Positions 1 to 12,252 are shown, numbered from the stretch's first letter. The stretch: 64,000 nucleotides of DNA from Trichostrongylus colubriformis (GCA_963978905.1 OZ022256.1:35450001-35514000); one strand, 5' to 3'. Numbers and translations are program-made. Notes: a model not told the origin generated them from the letters alone.

Positions 1-660
1 ACGGGGGAGGGCGGGGGGGGGGTGAGTTGGATTTATTTTTAATTTTCTATTTTTTTTACCGTTTTTCTGTTCTTTCTCTACTAATACACTGCTGAGGATC
101 CATATCCACAATCCACAATCCACAATCTGTCGAATTCATCGAATTCACCCATCTTGTGTCTTCAACCGGGGCGCCTGTAATATTGCGATAATATTTTCAA
201 TAAGACGATTAGACTATCGTTACCTTTTTTCCACACTTTTTTCAGATTCTAATTATTTAAAATCCTGGAGGCTTATTTAGTATCTACACATGAAGGATTG
301 CAAAAAGCCATTTGGCTCCGTCTATGTACAAATGAAATTTCTCCCACTCATCTGAATTGTTCTTTGCTCCTCTATCAGCAAGGTATGGCCCCGTAACTTG
401 AACAAATCACCGGCACCGTCAAAATCAGGTGTCTGTTGCTATATATGTACATATATACTACCAGTTGGCTAGCGCACACTACTGTGCGCGTACACCATGG
501 CATCACGAGGTCGATCGGAAGAGTTTTCTTTATGATTACTCACAGATTGTAACACGCCTCGCCTATTGTGGGCGGCCCTCCGCTCATTCAGAGGGCTCTC
601 AGGATAGCTTGTACATTGGTTATTAGCAATTTCTTCCTGGTCTCAAGGCTGCGTTATGGC
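1..660. other. No gene seen
   Basis: Opens with a G-rich run (1-23), then AT-rich sequence. Only short frames; nothing supported. Confidence 0.6.
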
Positions 661-696
661 TGTTGTGAATTTTTGTTGTAAGGACCGCCCACTCCA

Positions 697-1230
697 GGTG
701 CACTCCGCCCAATGCCCAGGGCTCTTTCATGGATTTCAAAAACTCATCGCTGACCTTAATTCAACTTTTCCCCACATTTGGGTCATATTAGAACCCAATT
801 AACAATTTTCGCTCCGAAACCAGAACACTCCGCGGCACGCCCCGCCAGTTGTGGGCGGAGCTTAACTTGGTTTATGTGGGCTTTTAATTATTCTCCCATG
901 CCCTACCCATCCCAAACTTGTCCCTATCTCCACAGGTCGTTTTTCATGCGACGTCCAAGCTCCACCCACCACTAAAAATGCTCCGCCCACTGTGCCCAGG
1001 CCTCTTTAATGAATTTCAAAAACTGATCCTCGACCATAATCCATCCTTCCCTCGTGTTTGGTGCACATTCAAACACAATTAACAATTTTCGGTCCAAAAA
1101 AAGAACATTGCAAGGCATACTCCGCCCACTGTGGGCGGAGCCTACCATGCTCAATGTGTGCTTTTACTTCTTGTCCCATGCCCTACCCATATCACGATTT
1201 CCCATCTCCACAGGTTGTTTTTCGCATAAT
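697..1230 (+). repeat. Two tandem copies of a repeat of about 280 bp
   Basis: Copy one about 702-960 and copy two about 980-1230 share CTCCGCCCA..TGCCCAGG, ATTTCAAAAACT.ATC, CAATTAACAATTTTCG and CCCATGCCCTACCCAT. Each contains inverted CTCCGCCCAC/GTGGGCGGAG blocks; at 1120-1140 these form a 21-bp palindrome. Confidence 0.8.
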
Positions 1231-1305
1231 ACCTAATTTCGTGACAGACGGACGGACAAAGGGACGGAGGGACAGAGAGACGAAGCGTTTTATGTATAGT
1301 AGGGA

Positions 1306-1492
1306 TAGTCCATTTAGGAGCGCCTGGCAGGGCGTGGCCTACGAACTTGGATGAACATGTGTCGAAGTGTCTCACCCCGCCACACACCTTCAATCTCGCC
1401 ACGTACTCTCACTCTCGCCACTCACCCAACTCACTCTCGCCACTCACCCAAGTCCGCAGGCCACGCCCTGCCAGGCGCTCCGAAATGGCCTG
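1306..1492. repeat. Foldback repeat with 24-bp perfect inner arms and minisatellite loop
   Basis: 1317-1340 (GGAGCGCCTGGCAGGGCGTG...) and 1458-1481 are exact complements; pairing extends outward about 11 bp with two mismatches. The loop has three copies of a unit of about 22 bp (CTCTCGCCACTCACCCAA). It is preceded by a GGACGGACAAAGGGACGG-type purine tract (1240-1290). Confidence 0.85.
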
Positions 1493-3980
1493 TACCTATG
1501 ATTTTTCACAAGCTCCCATTTACAAGAAATTTGGAGACAAGCTTTCCAGTGAGAGTATTCTGTATCTGTTCGTTTAAGTTCTCTGCGCTTGAAAGTGCCT
1601 TTATAAACGCACCATCTGACGAGGGCAGAAATTCGAAATGCGATCTCCTTTGCAAGTGCCGCAACAGTGAAGCTTAATTTAAATTCAATCTATTAGTGCA
1701 ACTAACTCATACGCATCACACCTTAACAGCGTCAACATCTGTTGCTGAATTCGCAAGGGAGACGGTATTTTGAAATAGCAAGGGCAAGAAAGCCATATAT
1801 TAAAGTTAATTTTGGGCTGTGGGCCTGTAGGGTGGTTTCTGAGAAAAAGTCTTGACCGATCGATAATTAGCGATAATCCGAACTTTGTGCTAGGTGCAAC
1901 AGTCATGAAAGTGAGGTTGAGGTCGGCTCGAAGGATCATATTTCTCAGAAATTTCACGCAACACAATGCTTGATCTTGACAGTCCATACAGTGTGCGGCG
2001 ACCTCCTCAAGGAGACATTACTTGTTTTTTTTCACGTTTTTTGGCTATATCCTTCATTTTCTTGACCGTCGCACCACTGGGTATCTTTGAAGGTATTTTG
2101 AATGGGAGGCCACTTTACTGCTCTCGTCCCTTTGAGGTACATTGGGGAAGCCTTGGCGTTACACTCACTGCGAACATGACGGGACTGTGTTCACAGCCGT
2201 AACTGTGGGTTCGCTTTATATTCTTTCGAGCCGTTATAGTAGTGCTTTGTTGAAGTTATCTCGCGACCAGGCGCTGTCATCTGGTCTGCTTGTTATTACA
2301 CTAATCAAGTGGTGGTTTAATAACCGTTCAAAAGAATCGTTCCAAAGCATTTTTACTTCTAGCCCACTTCACTTTATGACACCAGTTGATGTGCGGCTTT
2401 CTCATGATCATCTTGAACTCCTTGCCTCTCCAGTGTCACAACAACTTCCGAAAGACGACTTTTACGATTTTCGAAGGTTTAGTTGGGCGATTCTTCGGCC
2501 AGTTAATGTGGCACTACAAAGTTTGCGTACTCCATGTTAATTGGAGCTTCAGATTAAAGCAAAATAGAGTTCAACTCCAATGCATATCTGCGGCGAGGCC
2601 CACAGTTTTTAGTAAGGAAAGCAGTTCTTCGCAATCTTAACTAATTGAGAGCTTCTTCCTCTTGTGTCCATTGAAACCTGAAGCTGGTAGCCTGAAGAAA
2701 ACCTTTATGCTTGGAGTAATCTTAATGTTAGTCCGTGAAATTAGAAAATATCACATAAAACACAACCTGCAGAGGTTGTGTGGGATACTGATCGCCCCTC
2801 AGTTCTTCCGTTATCCATAAGTTCATATTGTATTTGCTCACTAAGAGCCGCATGCAGAGACAGGAATGCCATATATTTCAGAGTGGATTTTGGGCTGTGG
2901 GCCTCTAAGATGGTCACTGAAAAAAAGATCGTGTTAGGATAAGACGCAAAAGAACGAGAATCCGGCCGAGATGGAGCTCCTTAAAGACACCAGAAGGGGG
3001 TAATTTTGGCTTACGGTAGAACAGACGTAGTGAGGACGAGTTCAAGTGGCCGCCACTGCACAAACTCGCCAATTTGACGTCTTGGCATGGTGCCAAAAGA
3101 AGATGTTTCTATTATAAATTTGTTTTTTCCTTTACTTTTTACTTTTTCTCTCTTATATTGTTTCTAGATGTACTTACATGAATGCTAATGTAGTTGGCAA
3201 TGGCCACTCCACTGCGCTGGGAGTCAGGTGATACTACTAACGTTGGCCCATGGCCCGTCTCCTACAGCGGACAACTCGGAATGGATGCGCTGATGCGAAT
3301 GGGATGCGAATACGCACCGCAGCGTCGCGCTTTTGAGTCCGGGTTTTTTTCGCCTATTATCGCTTCTAACTTTGAGTGTTCATTACAAAATGCTCATTTC
3401 TTTGCATCTTCCTCTTGTTTCGGACCCCCTTTCGGTTCCTTTAAAGTGACGGTCGACGGTATGGGACTCAGAAGGGCACGGCACGATGGTTTTAAAAGGA
3501 ATGAGGCGACGATCACGTGATGAGGGACGCAGAGTACAAAGCAATTTAACATTGGGAGGAAATAAATAGATCTACACGCTGCCAGCCGACGGTTGTTCAA
3601 ATGTTGCTTGGCGGGATAATTGCGAAATTTCGATTTCAGTTCTAGTAATTTTCTACTGTACCTTTACCCAGAACCCAGAAAAAATCGCAGCTGCTGTTCT
3701 TGTCGTTTGCGAGTTACTTTTCTCCAGGGAGTGCCCCTAACAGGCGGACCTAGTGTTTGTCTAAATCGCGCACTATGTCCCTGGAACACCTGATCGGTCA
3801 TAGTACACATTCTTACATATAATGATATCTGTCGATTTGATAAATGTTTGCTCCGAAGGCTCGCCCTAGACATAGCTTCTCGAAAAATCTGATCAGGGAA
3901 AATCCGGCGAAATTGAGTTCACTTCACTTTGTTTTTCTATCGATAATCAATTTTGTCCTCTTTCACCCTATGTTCTTCTG
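1493..3980. other. Intergenic, repeats only
   Basis: Holds dispersed repeat D twice and repeat C once. Frames up to 132 codons (2142-2540) lack splice or composition support. Upstream exons of the 3983 gene may hide in 3600-3980. Confidence 0.5.
1795..1850 (+). repeat. Dispersed repeat D (other copy 2868-2925)
   Basis: CCATATAT...GATTTTGGGCTGTGGGCCT.TA.G.TGGT..CTGA is present in both places, same strand, about 1.07 kb apart. Confidence 0.6.
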
Positions 3981-3982
3981 AG

Positions 3983-5087
3983 AGAGCTGTATCAATTCCA
4001 CCAACACTTCTTCATTACCTCCTTTACAACATCTTAATGAGAGGTCATCTCCAAGTCCTTTTTGAGTCCTCAGTCGCCCGCAGACAACTTGTTGTTCAAT
4101 TCTGGATTGTAAGTTGTAGTTCTACATGCTCAACCCCTTTGAATCCGATCTTTCCTCCGTTTCAATTATTTAAATTCTTTTCATTTCATCATTTCTATTT
4201 GTCTCTGAGGAGTTTGTTGCAACTGCTAACCGAACTCCACCTCGCATCGTCATCACCGTAGATGACACAAGTCTTTGTTGTTGTTTATATTGATGACATT
4301 TTGCAAATGCGAGGAAAGAGGCACATCCGCTTGGCAGCGAGCGAGCAGCGCATGCAAGTTGATAGCATGCATGGTGATTCAGGCATTTCCTCTGCAAATT
4401 CGATAAGAAGCGATTTGCAAGAGAGCTGATGTTGTGTGCAACCGAGTCGCAGACGCCACTCCTCGTAAACACCGAGGTGTTGACTATTTTTCATTTCAGT
4501 GCCACGTTTATTTCCTAGTGAATGTAGGAGTAATTGCTGACAGTGAGTCAGTAATGTTACTTCTAAAAAGAGCCTTTATAATGGCTTCCATCTCGTTACC
4601 TGCTTCAACTCTTTCACTCCTTCCTTTTCTAGCTAGTTCTGCTCCTGCTCAGTGTTTCTCATTTACTATAGATTTTTATAATGGCATCGATATTCGGTCG
4701 GTCGGTATTAGATTCAAAGAGCAGCTTACTGTGGACATTTTCATGGATCTTTCATAGCTTTTCATATAATTATCGCTAGTTCTTGACGGATATTCCGTTC
4801 CCGTAGCAATAGACAGGAGCCACTTTTCGACTGCAAGACACGACAGGCTGTTCTTCCGTGAAGTATTACGGCTGCGATCCTCGCACATACAAGTTGATGT
4901 TTTCTCAGATCTTGCCTCCTTCCGCGATTATTTTTCTACAAACGTGAGTGCCGATATGATCAATAACTCTATCATGATCATATAGTGACAGATTCTCAAG
5001 GCTCAGTTGGATCGTCCTTATAAGTATGAAACTTTTCGTTATTTGGCAGTTCTCAACTCATCACGTTGCTGGAAGCAGAGCATGTAG
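3983..5087 (+). CDS. Unnamed spliced gene, four 3' exons
   Basis: Model: exons 3983-4108, 4262-4373, 4780-4943 and 4992-5087 (TAG). All junctions are GT..AG and phases agree throughout (0, 0, 1, 0); the last intron is 48 bp, a typical nematode length. The peptide begins inside the gene (RAVSIPPTLLHYLLYNILM...), continues DDILQMRGKRHIRLAASEQR, then DGYSVPVAIDRSHFSTARHD and FSDLASFRDYFSTN, and ends LNSSRCWKQSM. The first exon has the L..F.....LV.FW pattern seen at the start of RGS-like domains, but that is weak. 5' exons were not found. An alternative is that exon two stops at 4429 (TGA) as its own ending. Confidence 0.5.
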
Positions 5088-5249
5088 GGTGTGTGGCGTT
5101 ATGTCGAATTTTTGCGCGGCCGCTGGTGGCGCGATGGGATTATATCATGTAATGTTAGTGTTTCGTTTGCTTTTATGTTACCGTTTTGTCTTGCCAAAGT
5201 ACAATAGTAAATGCTTTCAGAAAATGATGAGGTAAACAGCTATTTCTTT

Positions 5250-5380
5250 GGAGGACCTCCATGGTACCAGCCCCTCACGTCCTGAATGGAATTCCAACCG
5301 ACCGCGGCAAATTGTGCTGGTGGTACTGCGCGTGCGATACCGCAAAGCGGCAATTCGACATAAGGCTACACACCCGAGTG
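5250..5380 (+). repeat. Dispersed repeat A, 3' half only
   Basis: The CCAACCGACCGCGGCAAATTGTGCTG block and the TACCGCAAAGCGG..AATTCG block align to 36250-36345. Confidence 0.55.
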
Positions 5381-6169
5381 GGTGCTGTACCATCATTGGT
5401 AGGAAGTATTGGAGGCATGACACTCCGCCTCACTTCACACTGAAAGGTGTGGCGGAAGCGCCTTCCTATCCCTGAAGGGTGCGTATCCTTGTACAGAATT
5501 TCGCAACGTAGCGTAAGAAGCATAGTGCGATGCATGCAAGCTAGGGGTGCCGTGGTTTGGTCCTAGGACAATTACTGTGCCGTGAACCTGAAATAAGACG
5601 CAGGGCAACACGCTAATCGCTTTAAAACCGGATTACATACGGCACCCCAGCTCATACGTATCGTGTCGCGTGCCTCACGTACTGTTGCTGAAGCCTGTTC
5701 TAACGGTATACCCTCTTATGCAAGCCTCCTCTCAAAGGCGGTAACTAGCGGTGACCCAGCAGATAAGATCGATCGCGGGACGTGCCCATGAAAACTCTTC
5801 GCTCCGCACTCCGTCGTTATCATCTGCATGTGTTCTTCAAGATGGCTCTGAGTACCGAAATTTGTCTCACGATAACATATTCCTGATCTAAACTCATGCA
5901 GTGGCGCTCACAGTGAGAGCTTCTACTCAGCACACTCCCAGGTGTGGAGGAAAACAGCCGCTTCAGTACGCCTTCCGACGGGAACCGAATACGACCCCCT
6001 TCCCCTTTTTGTCCTCTGGAATACCAGTAACAGTTGCTGGATTGTGTCGTTGGAATGTATTTTATTGCTATGCATTCTTAGTTTAAGCAAAAGGATATTT
6101 ACTTCACACGGATTCGCTTTGAAATAGTCTTCCCTTTTCATCTGCTGATTGAAGGTTTAGATTCCAGTG
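5381..6169. other. No gene seen
   Basis: Includes an inverted CATGACACTCCGCC/GGCGGAAGCG-type near-palindrome at about 5410-5465; otherwise nothing recognised. Confidence 0.5.
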
Positions 6170-7497
6170 CCTATCGCTAACCTCTGCAGATACGATCCCC
6201 CTCCTGTCCGGTCAAATACGACTCCCCTTGTCGGGGAACCGTTGGGAATGGTTCGCGCTGCTGCGGAAGATACTCACTGTGAGAGCTCACAAGGGAAGGA
6301 TGGTAAGTCGAAGTGGCCATTTGAAATGGGGTTTATACCAATGATAGGGCTCGGCATGCCATTCACCAATCTGCATTCCATATCTGCTGTCCGCCTCTGG
6401 GAGCAGAGTTACAATTTGCGAGGCACTATGTCATCAGCACGGCAATTGCAGCTATAGACACGGCCTCCGTGGCTCACAGGTAGTGTTCCGGATATGCAGG
6501 CCAGGGGTTATGGGTTTGCTCCCCGCCGGTGCGGGTTCTTTTTGCATTTTGTGTTTCATTGTCAGTAAGTGCTTTTCTTTCACTTCTGAGCGTTTCCTTG
6601 TACTGGTACCTATCGCACCCATCACTTACTTTTCCACTTTATCTATACCTACTGACATTACTCACAAGGGTAGAATACCGAGTCGAAGAAATTCCTTACC
6701 ACTTGAACTAGGCGTTATTGGGTAAAAAGATTATGATATTCGCGCACAGGGGGTCGAATTACCCATCTGTGCAAATTTTCAGCCAAATCCAGTTTTTGGT
6801 CCAACTTCGGAAAATTAGAGGTGGCCGGGATAAAGTGGTAGTTTTTAAATTTTCTTCCACAGAAAACCCTGCAACCTGAACAAGATAGCCTACACACACC
6901 TTTTACACTTGCCCATCGCCCTAAATGTACGAAACAAGCGTCAATTAGGAGCATTTCCCAGGCAAGGGTCAACGACTTCTTCTTTGTTCAATGGGCTGCC
7001 ACCCTATATCCCGTAAATTTTTCCGAAAGTTGGTCAAATCCTCGAATTGGCTAAAAACTTGTCCATTTGGGTAATTTGACTCCCTGAACACGAAAATCGC
7101 CCTGGTTTTGCGCAAGAACGTCTGGCTCGCGTGCTATGCGTTTTCAAACCTACCATATAATAGTACTGCTTTTTCAAAAAAACCTCCATAACTCCGCTCA
7201 GAAAATCGTTCTGCAAGTTTCGAATACAGATTCGAGATCAGCGTCCGAAAATACGTCGGACCATATGTATCCCATTCTGAATGGGCACTTCGCCCTGGGG
7301 TTCTTCCCTTGTGAGTTTCCCTCTCTTTCAACGCTTGTAACTCTGCTCCCAGAGACGGACAGCAGATATGGAATGCAGATTGGTGAATGGCATCCCGAGC
7401 CCTATCATTGGTATAAACCCCATTTCAAACCGCCACTTCGACTTACCATCCTTCCCTTGTCAGTATCCAGGAAGGGGGCTGTGCTGGTAACGATAGG
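6170..7497. repeat. Inverted repeats about 1.3 kb apart (possible foldback transposon)
   Basis: The left arm 6170-6416 (CCTATCGCTAACC... to AGAGTTACAA) is mirrored by 7334-7497 (TTGTAACTCTGC... to GGTAACGATAGG). The longest common block covers the GGTTTATACCAATGATAGGG region. The left arm has about 80 bp extra. The interior carries no transposase-like frame but includes the tRNA-like-SINE-like stretch at 6463-6545. Confidence 0.75.
6463..6545 (+). repeat. Possible tRNA-derived SINE head
   Basis: GGCCTCCGTGGCTCACAGGTAG (A-box-like) is followed about 50 nt later by GGGTTTGCTCCCC (B-box-like, one base short) and then a T-run. The arrangement suggests a decayed Pol III unit, but no full cloverleaf can be drawn. 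Confidence 0.3.
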
Positions 7498-7512
7498 TAG
7501 TATTAGTGGGGC

Positions 7513-7545
7513 TTCCACTATGCAGCGGACCATGACATAGTGGAA
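7513..7545. repeat. Hairpin, 10-bp stem
   Basis: TTCCACTATG (7513-7522) pairs with CATAGTGGAA (7536-7545), just outside the 6170-7497 inverted repeat. Confidence 0.6.
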
Positions 7546-7592
7546 ACCTCATTACCACGTGTCAAACCGAGCCAATAAGTCACCAATCAAGT

Positions 7593-7922
7593 TCAAGTCG
7601 CGATCATCGAATTCCATCCCTTGACCTCGTTGCTTTCTACCTCATCAGCTAAGTGGCTCACAGCCCGCATCCGCCTAACAGTCGTCCGTTGATTGAGCGC
7701 TACGTTTTTATGGACCAAGTGATGCATGTTATCGCAGCATCCATAAAAGCATCGAGACCACGACCACTTTTTCTGAAAGACCTCACCAACGCTCCCTGTT
7801 GTATACTTTCCCGACAACAACCTTGGATGCTTGTACTTTATTCCCAATCGAGGATAACATTGTAAGCCCTGAAGCCTCTTCATGAAGTACTGTAAGTCTT
7901 CAGTGGAAGGCTGTGTAAGCAT
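7593..7922 (-). CDS. Hypothetical ORF, 109 codons
   Basis: ATG start; MLTQPSTEDLQYFMKRLQGL, IKYKHPRLLSGKYTTGSVGE, then FQKKWSWSRCFYG. Composition is coding-like but no family is recognised; its start is divergent from and 4 nt away from the proposed + strand exon at 7927, so at most one of the two models is likely right. Confidence 0.27.
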   Translation of the reverse strand: MLTQPSTEDLQYFMKRLQGLQCYPRLGIKYKHPRLLSGKYTTGSVGEVFQKKWSWSRCFYGCCDNMHHLVHKNVALNQRTTVRRMRAVSHLADEVESNEVKGWNSMIAT

Positions 7923-7926
7923 TTAG

Positions 7927-8333
7927 AATATAAAAAAGTCCATGGTTTCCCTGACAAGGCTGCAGCGAGGCAGAAGAAAATTCCTAGAATCACTCGGCGC
8001 CGTCTAAGGTAAGTAGTGAAATGATTCAGTTAACGCAGGGAAGAATGATTCACTGCATCAGTAAGTACTGAATACGTGTAGTCACCCAAGAATCTCTCAG
8101 CGACTCCCTTCAATAGGGAATGTTCGTGCGTGATCGAACTGGTGCAAAATGGGAGGACGAGCAGCCATTTAATGAAATTGTTGACTTTATTCTTCCGTTA
8201 TTCACTATTCTCATGTCAGCATTATCCGAAGATTCAACTGGAGTGGGCGAGTCAAACGGCGGAGGAGAACAAAATCTTGAAGATACCAAGTACTTCAAAG
8301 GCACCGGAAGAGGGGCACGGAAGTATAGTGTAA
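7927..8333 (+). CDS. Unnamed two-exon gene fragment
   Basis: Exon 7927-8008 (basic: HGFPDKAAARQKKIPRITRR) joins by a 108-bp GT..AG intron to 8117-8333 (TAA), in phase, giving RLRECSCVIELVQNGRTSSH and ending TSKAPEEGHGSIV. Another frame of the second exon is also open, so the frame is not certain. The upstream exon is unknown. Confidence 0.35.
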
Positions 8334-8689
8334 TCACATAAACAAACTTCATGGTCGGAAGAGATAATGTTTTGCAAAGCTCGCGTTAGAAACGCGCCTT
8401 TGAGGCGCTATTTGCGACCCTTGTGCTCTTCATGTCGAGCTGCACGCCTCAGTGGCCGAGTTGCCTGCTGGCGACGGGCTGGAATAGCTGACGCCACTGT
8501 CATCAAATGTCTCGTAGAGCGAATAGATTTCATTCGTGACAACCGAAACAATGGACAAGTGAGACGATGAAAGGCAGTGTAAGGAAAAGTGTAACAAAAA
8601 AGGTGTCTATGATAAAGGAAAATCCATTGAATTCATCACACCCGACATCTTGGCAAGGCGTCGTATGTGCAATTACGGCAAGCTGGACA

Positions 8690-8925
8690 AAGTGCAAGTT
8701 CCATCGTCGCCGAAATTGTCACCTCCTAGTGCCGTTCAAGGCAGTGATAGGGGAAATTCGGACGAAAACTGAAAAAGTAGTGAATATGAAAGTCGAGATG
8801 CCTAGTAATAGGACAGTGAAGAAAAAACGGGTGAAAACGGTTAAAGACCCAAGAAACAGAACCCCTTCCCGTCGTTGATTCTCGACGTGGACAGCCTTTC
8901 CGTGAATCCGGACGAAGCGGGTCAG
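8690..8925 (+). repeat. Dispersed repeat B, copy 1
   Basis: The ACGGGTGAAAACGGTTAAAGAC...AGAACCCCTTCCC and GAAGCGGGTCAG blocks recur at 63590-63815. A 103-codon frame (8567-8878, rich in Lys/Arg) overlaps it and is more likely repeat than gene. Confidence 0.6.
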
Positions 8926-9279
8926 TGCCTGAGCAATCATGTTCAGCTGCTATGGAAAATTGCCTAGAGATTGGCTGAACAAGTCTTTTTCGCAAAATTC
9001 ACAAAGTTTGGGGACGGAATGAGATAGATCTTTCCAGGCATAACAAAAATATGATTCAATCAGCTGTTTCAAAAAAAGCCTACGGTATGCCAAATTACGA
9101 TAGCGCGGCGGGTTGAATATCACCGCCCCGGCCATGCAGCAGCTTTCTGCTCCCTCCCATCCCAGTCAGTCAGGGATGCTAGTTGCTAGAGGTGGACCGA
9201 GCCTGGAAAGGCGCTGGAGCTGAAAAAGGCACCTCTTACACGGGGTGTGTGCACCTATGACAAAAAATCGCACCGATTC

Positions 9280-9545
9280 CCGCGGCGAGTGCGATCTGCT
9301 TATAGTTTTATCCGTTGAAACAGCAACAATCACAACATATAAGATCTTCCGAAGCTTCCAACCTGCAATCTTCGAATGTTCCTCTCACGATACCAGCTCA
9401 ATTGCATACTGAGCGGAACTGTAATCGACTTTGGCGACGTCGCAGTGATGGCGCCGCGTGCGACGGCGCGAAGAGATTTTTTATCATAAGTGCACACATC
9501 CCCTCCACAGCTCCAAGGCGCGCCCTTCGCGGGGGATTTCGCCGC
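9280..9545 (+). repeat. Dispersed repeat A, copy 1
   Basis: CTTATAGTTTTATCCGTTGAAACAGCAACAA..ACAACATATAAGA..ATCCGAAGCTTCCAA and the following GC-rich part recur at 36120-36375, and the 3' half at 5250-5380. Purely repeat-derived frames were left out. Confidence 0.75.
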
Positions 9546-11597
9546 AGATAGGCTTTCTAGACCCCTTTTGAGTGGATGTCTCCTTTTAAGAATTCCTTAC
9601 CATCCACACTACAACTATCTCTAAATTCAGGAGACATATGACCTGGCATTGGCGAGCGGTGTGCAGGTCATTGCTTATCAATAGGAAATTAAATTACTAG
9701 TGCATTTACTTAGTACAGATGACCTTGAGGGCAGGGACATGCTCACCAAATACAACAAATTGAATCTCGTCAAAGCATAACGAACCTTCCTTCCATTCGA
9801 ATCGTCTCGTTGGTCCAGTTGAATGTGATAACACAAGACATATAATACGAACATTCAACGATTTCCGAGGCGTACGAAAGGCCCTCCCCATTCTATTAAG
9901 AATGCAATTTCGAACAGGAATGGGATGCGTGGCCCATCTCACTCCGAGTGATCCTGTGTGGCTATATTCTCACTAGAGTATGCATGCATATCTAATCACA
10001 GTTGTTTTTCGGCACAAAGTTGTAGTGTCCCTTTTCTATTTTCTTCACACCCAGAGCGAAGTAACTTTTTGGGGCACCTAAGCTGACTGATTTGTCTTGT
10101 TTCCGCATGAGTTGCTGGCATGGAGAGCAACCACAACTGGAAAGACTCGGAAGTTTTCTGCGAATGGTCGGACGAGTTCGAAAAAAAACGATATCAGGCG
10201 CATGCGCGTGGAAAGGCGTGCCTTGGATTGATTATCGTTCTTGGGCCGTGTCTCGTGCCGATGGTAGAGAATCCATGAAAAGATCATTTGCACGGCTGGT
10301 GTCCCAGTTTTTGGGCCATTTCATTCAGTGTTGCTAAACCACTGCGCTATCGGGTGGGTGCCATTAAGCCGGAAAATTCGCATGGCAGCGTTTCGCGAGC
10401 GAGGCAATGAGTGTGAGCTGAGGGCGCCTCATTGGCTGGGTCCTAAAGCAGTAACGCTGGTGCTGCAAAACTCTTAAGATAATACGGGTTCCAATTTTCG
10501 GCTTTCTGACATCTTTTCAGTATCCCCCACGACTGCCACGAGGTGCCTCAGATTTCATCTTATACTGTTCACCAGATTATTGTTTCGGCACCCAGTGAAA
10601 AGTCAGCCAGGTAACCCTCTGATGCTAGTATTGCGAAACCGTTCTTGGATAGCCCGGGCATAAATGTGCAGTGACAATGGGTACTGCAAGTTTATCGGGT
10701 TTCCTCGTCAAAACTTGCTTCTCATTAATGAGCCACTGCCACGCTCATGGCATAATGCACGTAGGCCACCCCCACTTTCCTACGTGGACCATTTCGTAAT
10801 CTCGCCGTCGAGATCACATCCATCTCATCATCTACAGAAAGCTATCTATGGATGGTTTGCGTATAATTTCGGAGTGGATCACCATCACTTTCACTTTTAA
10901 TTGAAATCATTCTCACGTTGTGAATTTTTCTGTGTTACCATCGGCATGGTTCTCATCTGCTACCCTTTCTTGCACTCCTTCGAGGCTTCTAATGAATTTA
11001 TTTTGAGCACTTTAGGGGATGAGCTTCACTGCTCATGCAAGCTTTTTCCACTGGCACAAGCTTTCACAACAGGCCCCCTCGCACCCAAACTACGTGCAGA
11101 TGCGGACTTATTATATAACAGAGGCTTCCTAGCACTCGTCCATGTCAATCATCGCATGTCATTTGTTGTCTTCCATGCACACCTACAGAACGGCTATTCG
11201 CACGCTCAATCATCATAGTTGAGGCGTGGGAAGCACCATGCTACGTTTCCTTCGAAATATTACACACACGAAATTCTTAGAGGTTCAGTTTTGCTTCGGA
11301 ATCAAGAGCTTTAGCAAGGTTTCTCAATGGATCTATTCAACTGCCCCACTTCAAGCCACACATACTAGTCTGATAGAGTCGTCTACGAAAATGAAAGTTC
11401 TTCTGTCACCACATATTGATGTTATATTTGATTACTAAAATCCACATCCAAAGTTTCAAGCGCATTCACCAAAATCCAACTGAGATAGAGCTGCACAAGG
11501 CGACGGTCTAAGCCCGAGGAAAGTCCGAGTGGGTTGGACGGTAGAGAGCTGAATGAGGAGCAAAGAGCGTCACTCACGTGTTGTTGTTTGTTGCTGT
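9546..11597. other. Intergenic, no supported gene
   Basis: Frames of 60-105 codons on both strands; none has consistent splicing. The frame 9942-9706 (minus) looks coding-like (HSTGPTRRFEWKEGSLCFDE) but is unsupported. Confidence 0.45.
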
Positions 11598-11668
11598 TCA
11601 AATGTTGTGGCCGGCATTCAAACGAGTTGTTGATTTCCCCTTTTTCGATTTCTGATTTGGAAAAAAGC
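11598..11668. repeat. Half of an inverted repeat pair (partner 12253-12320)
   Basis: The reverse complement of this stretch (ATCAGAAATCG... AACATTTGAACAGC) matches 12253-12320 at most positions, including CATTTGAACAGC. The 600 bp between hold no recognised gene. Confidence 0.6.
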
Positions 11669-12120
11669 AAAATTCTCAGTTCTTTTCGCATATCTATTCA
11701 TGTAGAGGATTCAGCAGAGTGACTTTGTGAGTAATTAGAATCATGAAATTTCCGTGTACGAATTCCGTTCTACAGATCGGTATATGTACGCGAGCCTAAA
11801 ACGCGCCTGCAGAGACAGTGTTGGAGATAATATTGGCAGATTGTAGAGTGATTGTAGAATATGAAAGTTCAGGTTATCGGTAGTAAAACAGTACGAATAC
11901 GAGGCAGCATAACCGGCACTATCGCGATAAACCTCCAAAACGCGGTTTTTCAAGGGAAATTTTGTCACATATCACCTCTTCTGCTCTGGAATATTGGTTC
12001 ACTAAGAAACGCTTTTCCAGCTTTCATTTTCTCATCTCTGGCGACTTCTCTGAGCAGACTAAGGATGAAGGATGCAGGCTGTGCTTTCTGTCAATGGCCA
12101 GGGTTGGACGTCGGCTTATA

Positions 12121-12168
12121 ACACAAGGAATAGAAAGCCGAACAACACAAGGAATAGAAAACCGAATT
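12121..12168 (+). repeat. 24-bp tandem pair
   Basis: ACACAAGGAATAGAAAGCCG occurs at 12121 and, with one change, at 12145. Confidence 0.8.
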
Positions 12169-12252
12169 AGTTGTTCTCAGCTAAGGTCCTCGGTAAAGAA
12201 ATCGCTCGCGAAATTTCCTGATTTTAGTGACGCTTCTTCTAGCTTTTATTCC

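Noticed and set aside
697..1230. CRISPR-like array from regularly spaced CTCCGCCCAC palindromes
   Set aside because: Eukaryotic context, only two units of about 280 bp, and the 'spacers' are themselves repeated.
2142..2540. 132-codon + strand ORF as a gene
   Set aside because: Low-complexity flanks, overlapping open frames, no acceptor or donor consistent with it, and no recognisable family.
4274..4330. YIDDIL string that looks like a reverse-transcriptase active site
   Set aside because: The surrounding frame has no other RT motif and fits instead as an exon of the spliced gene at 3983-5087.
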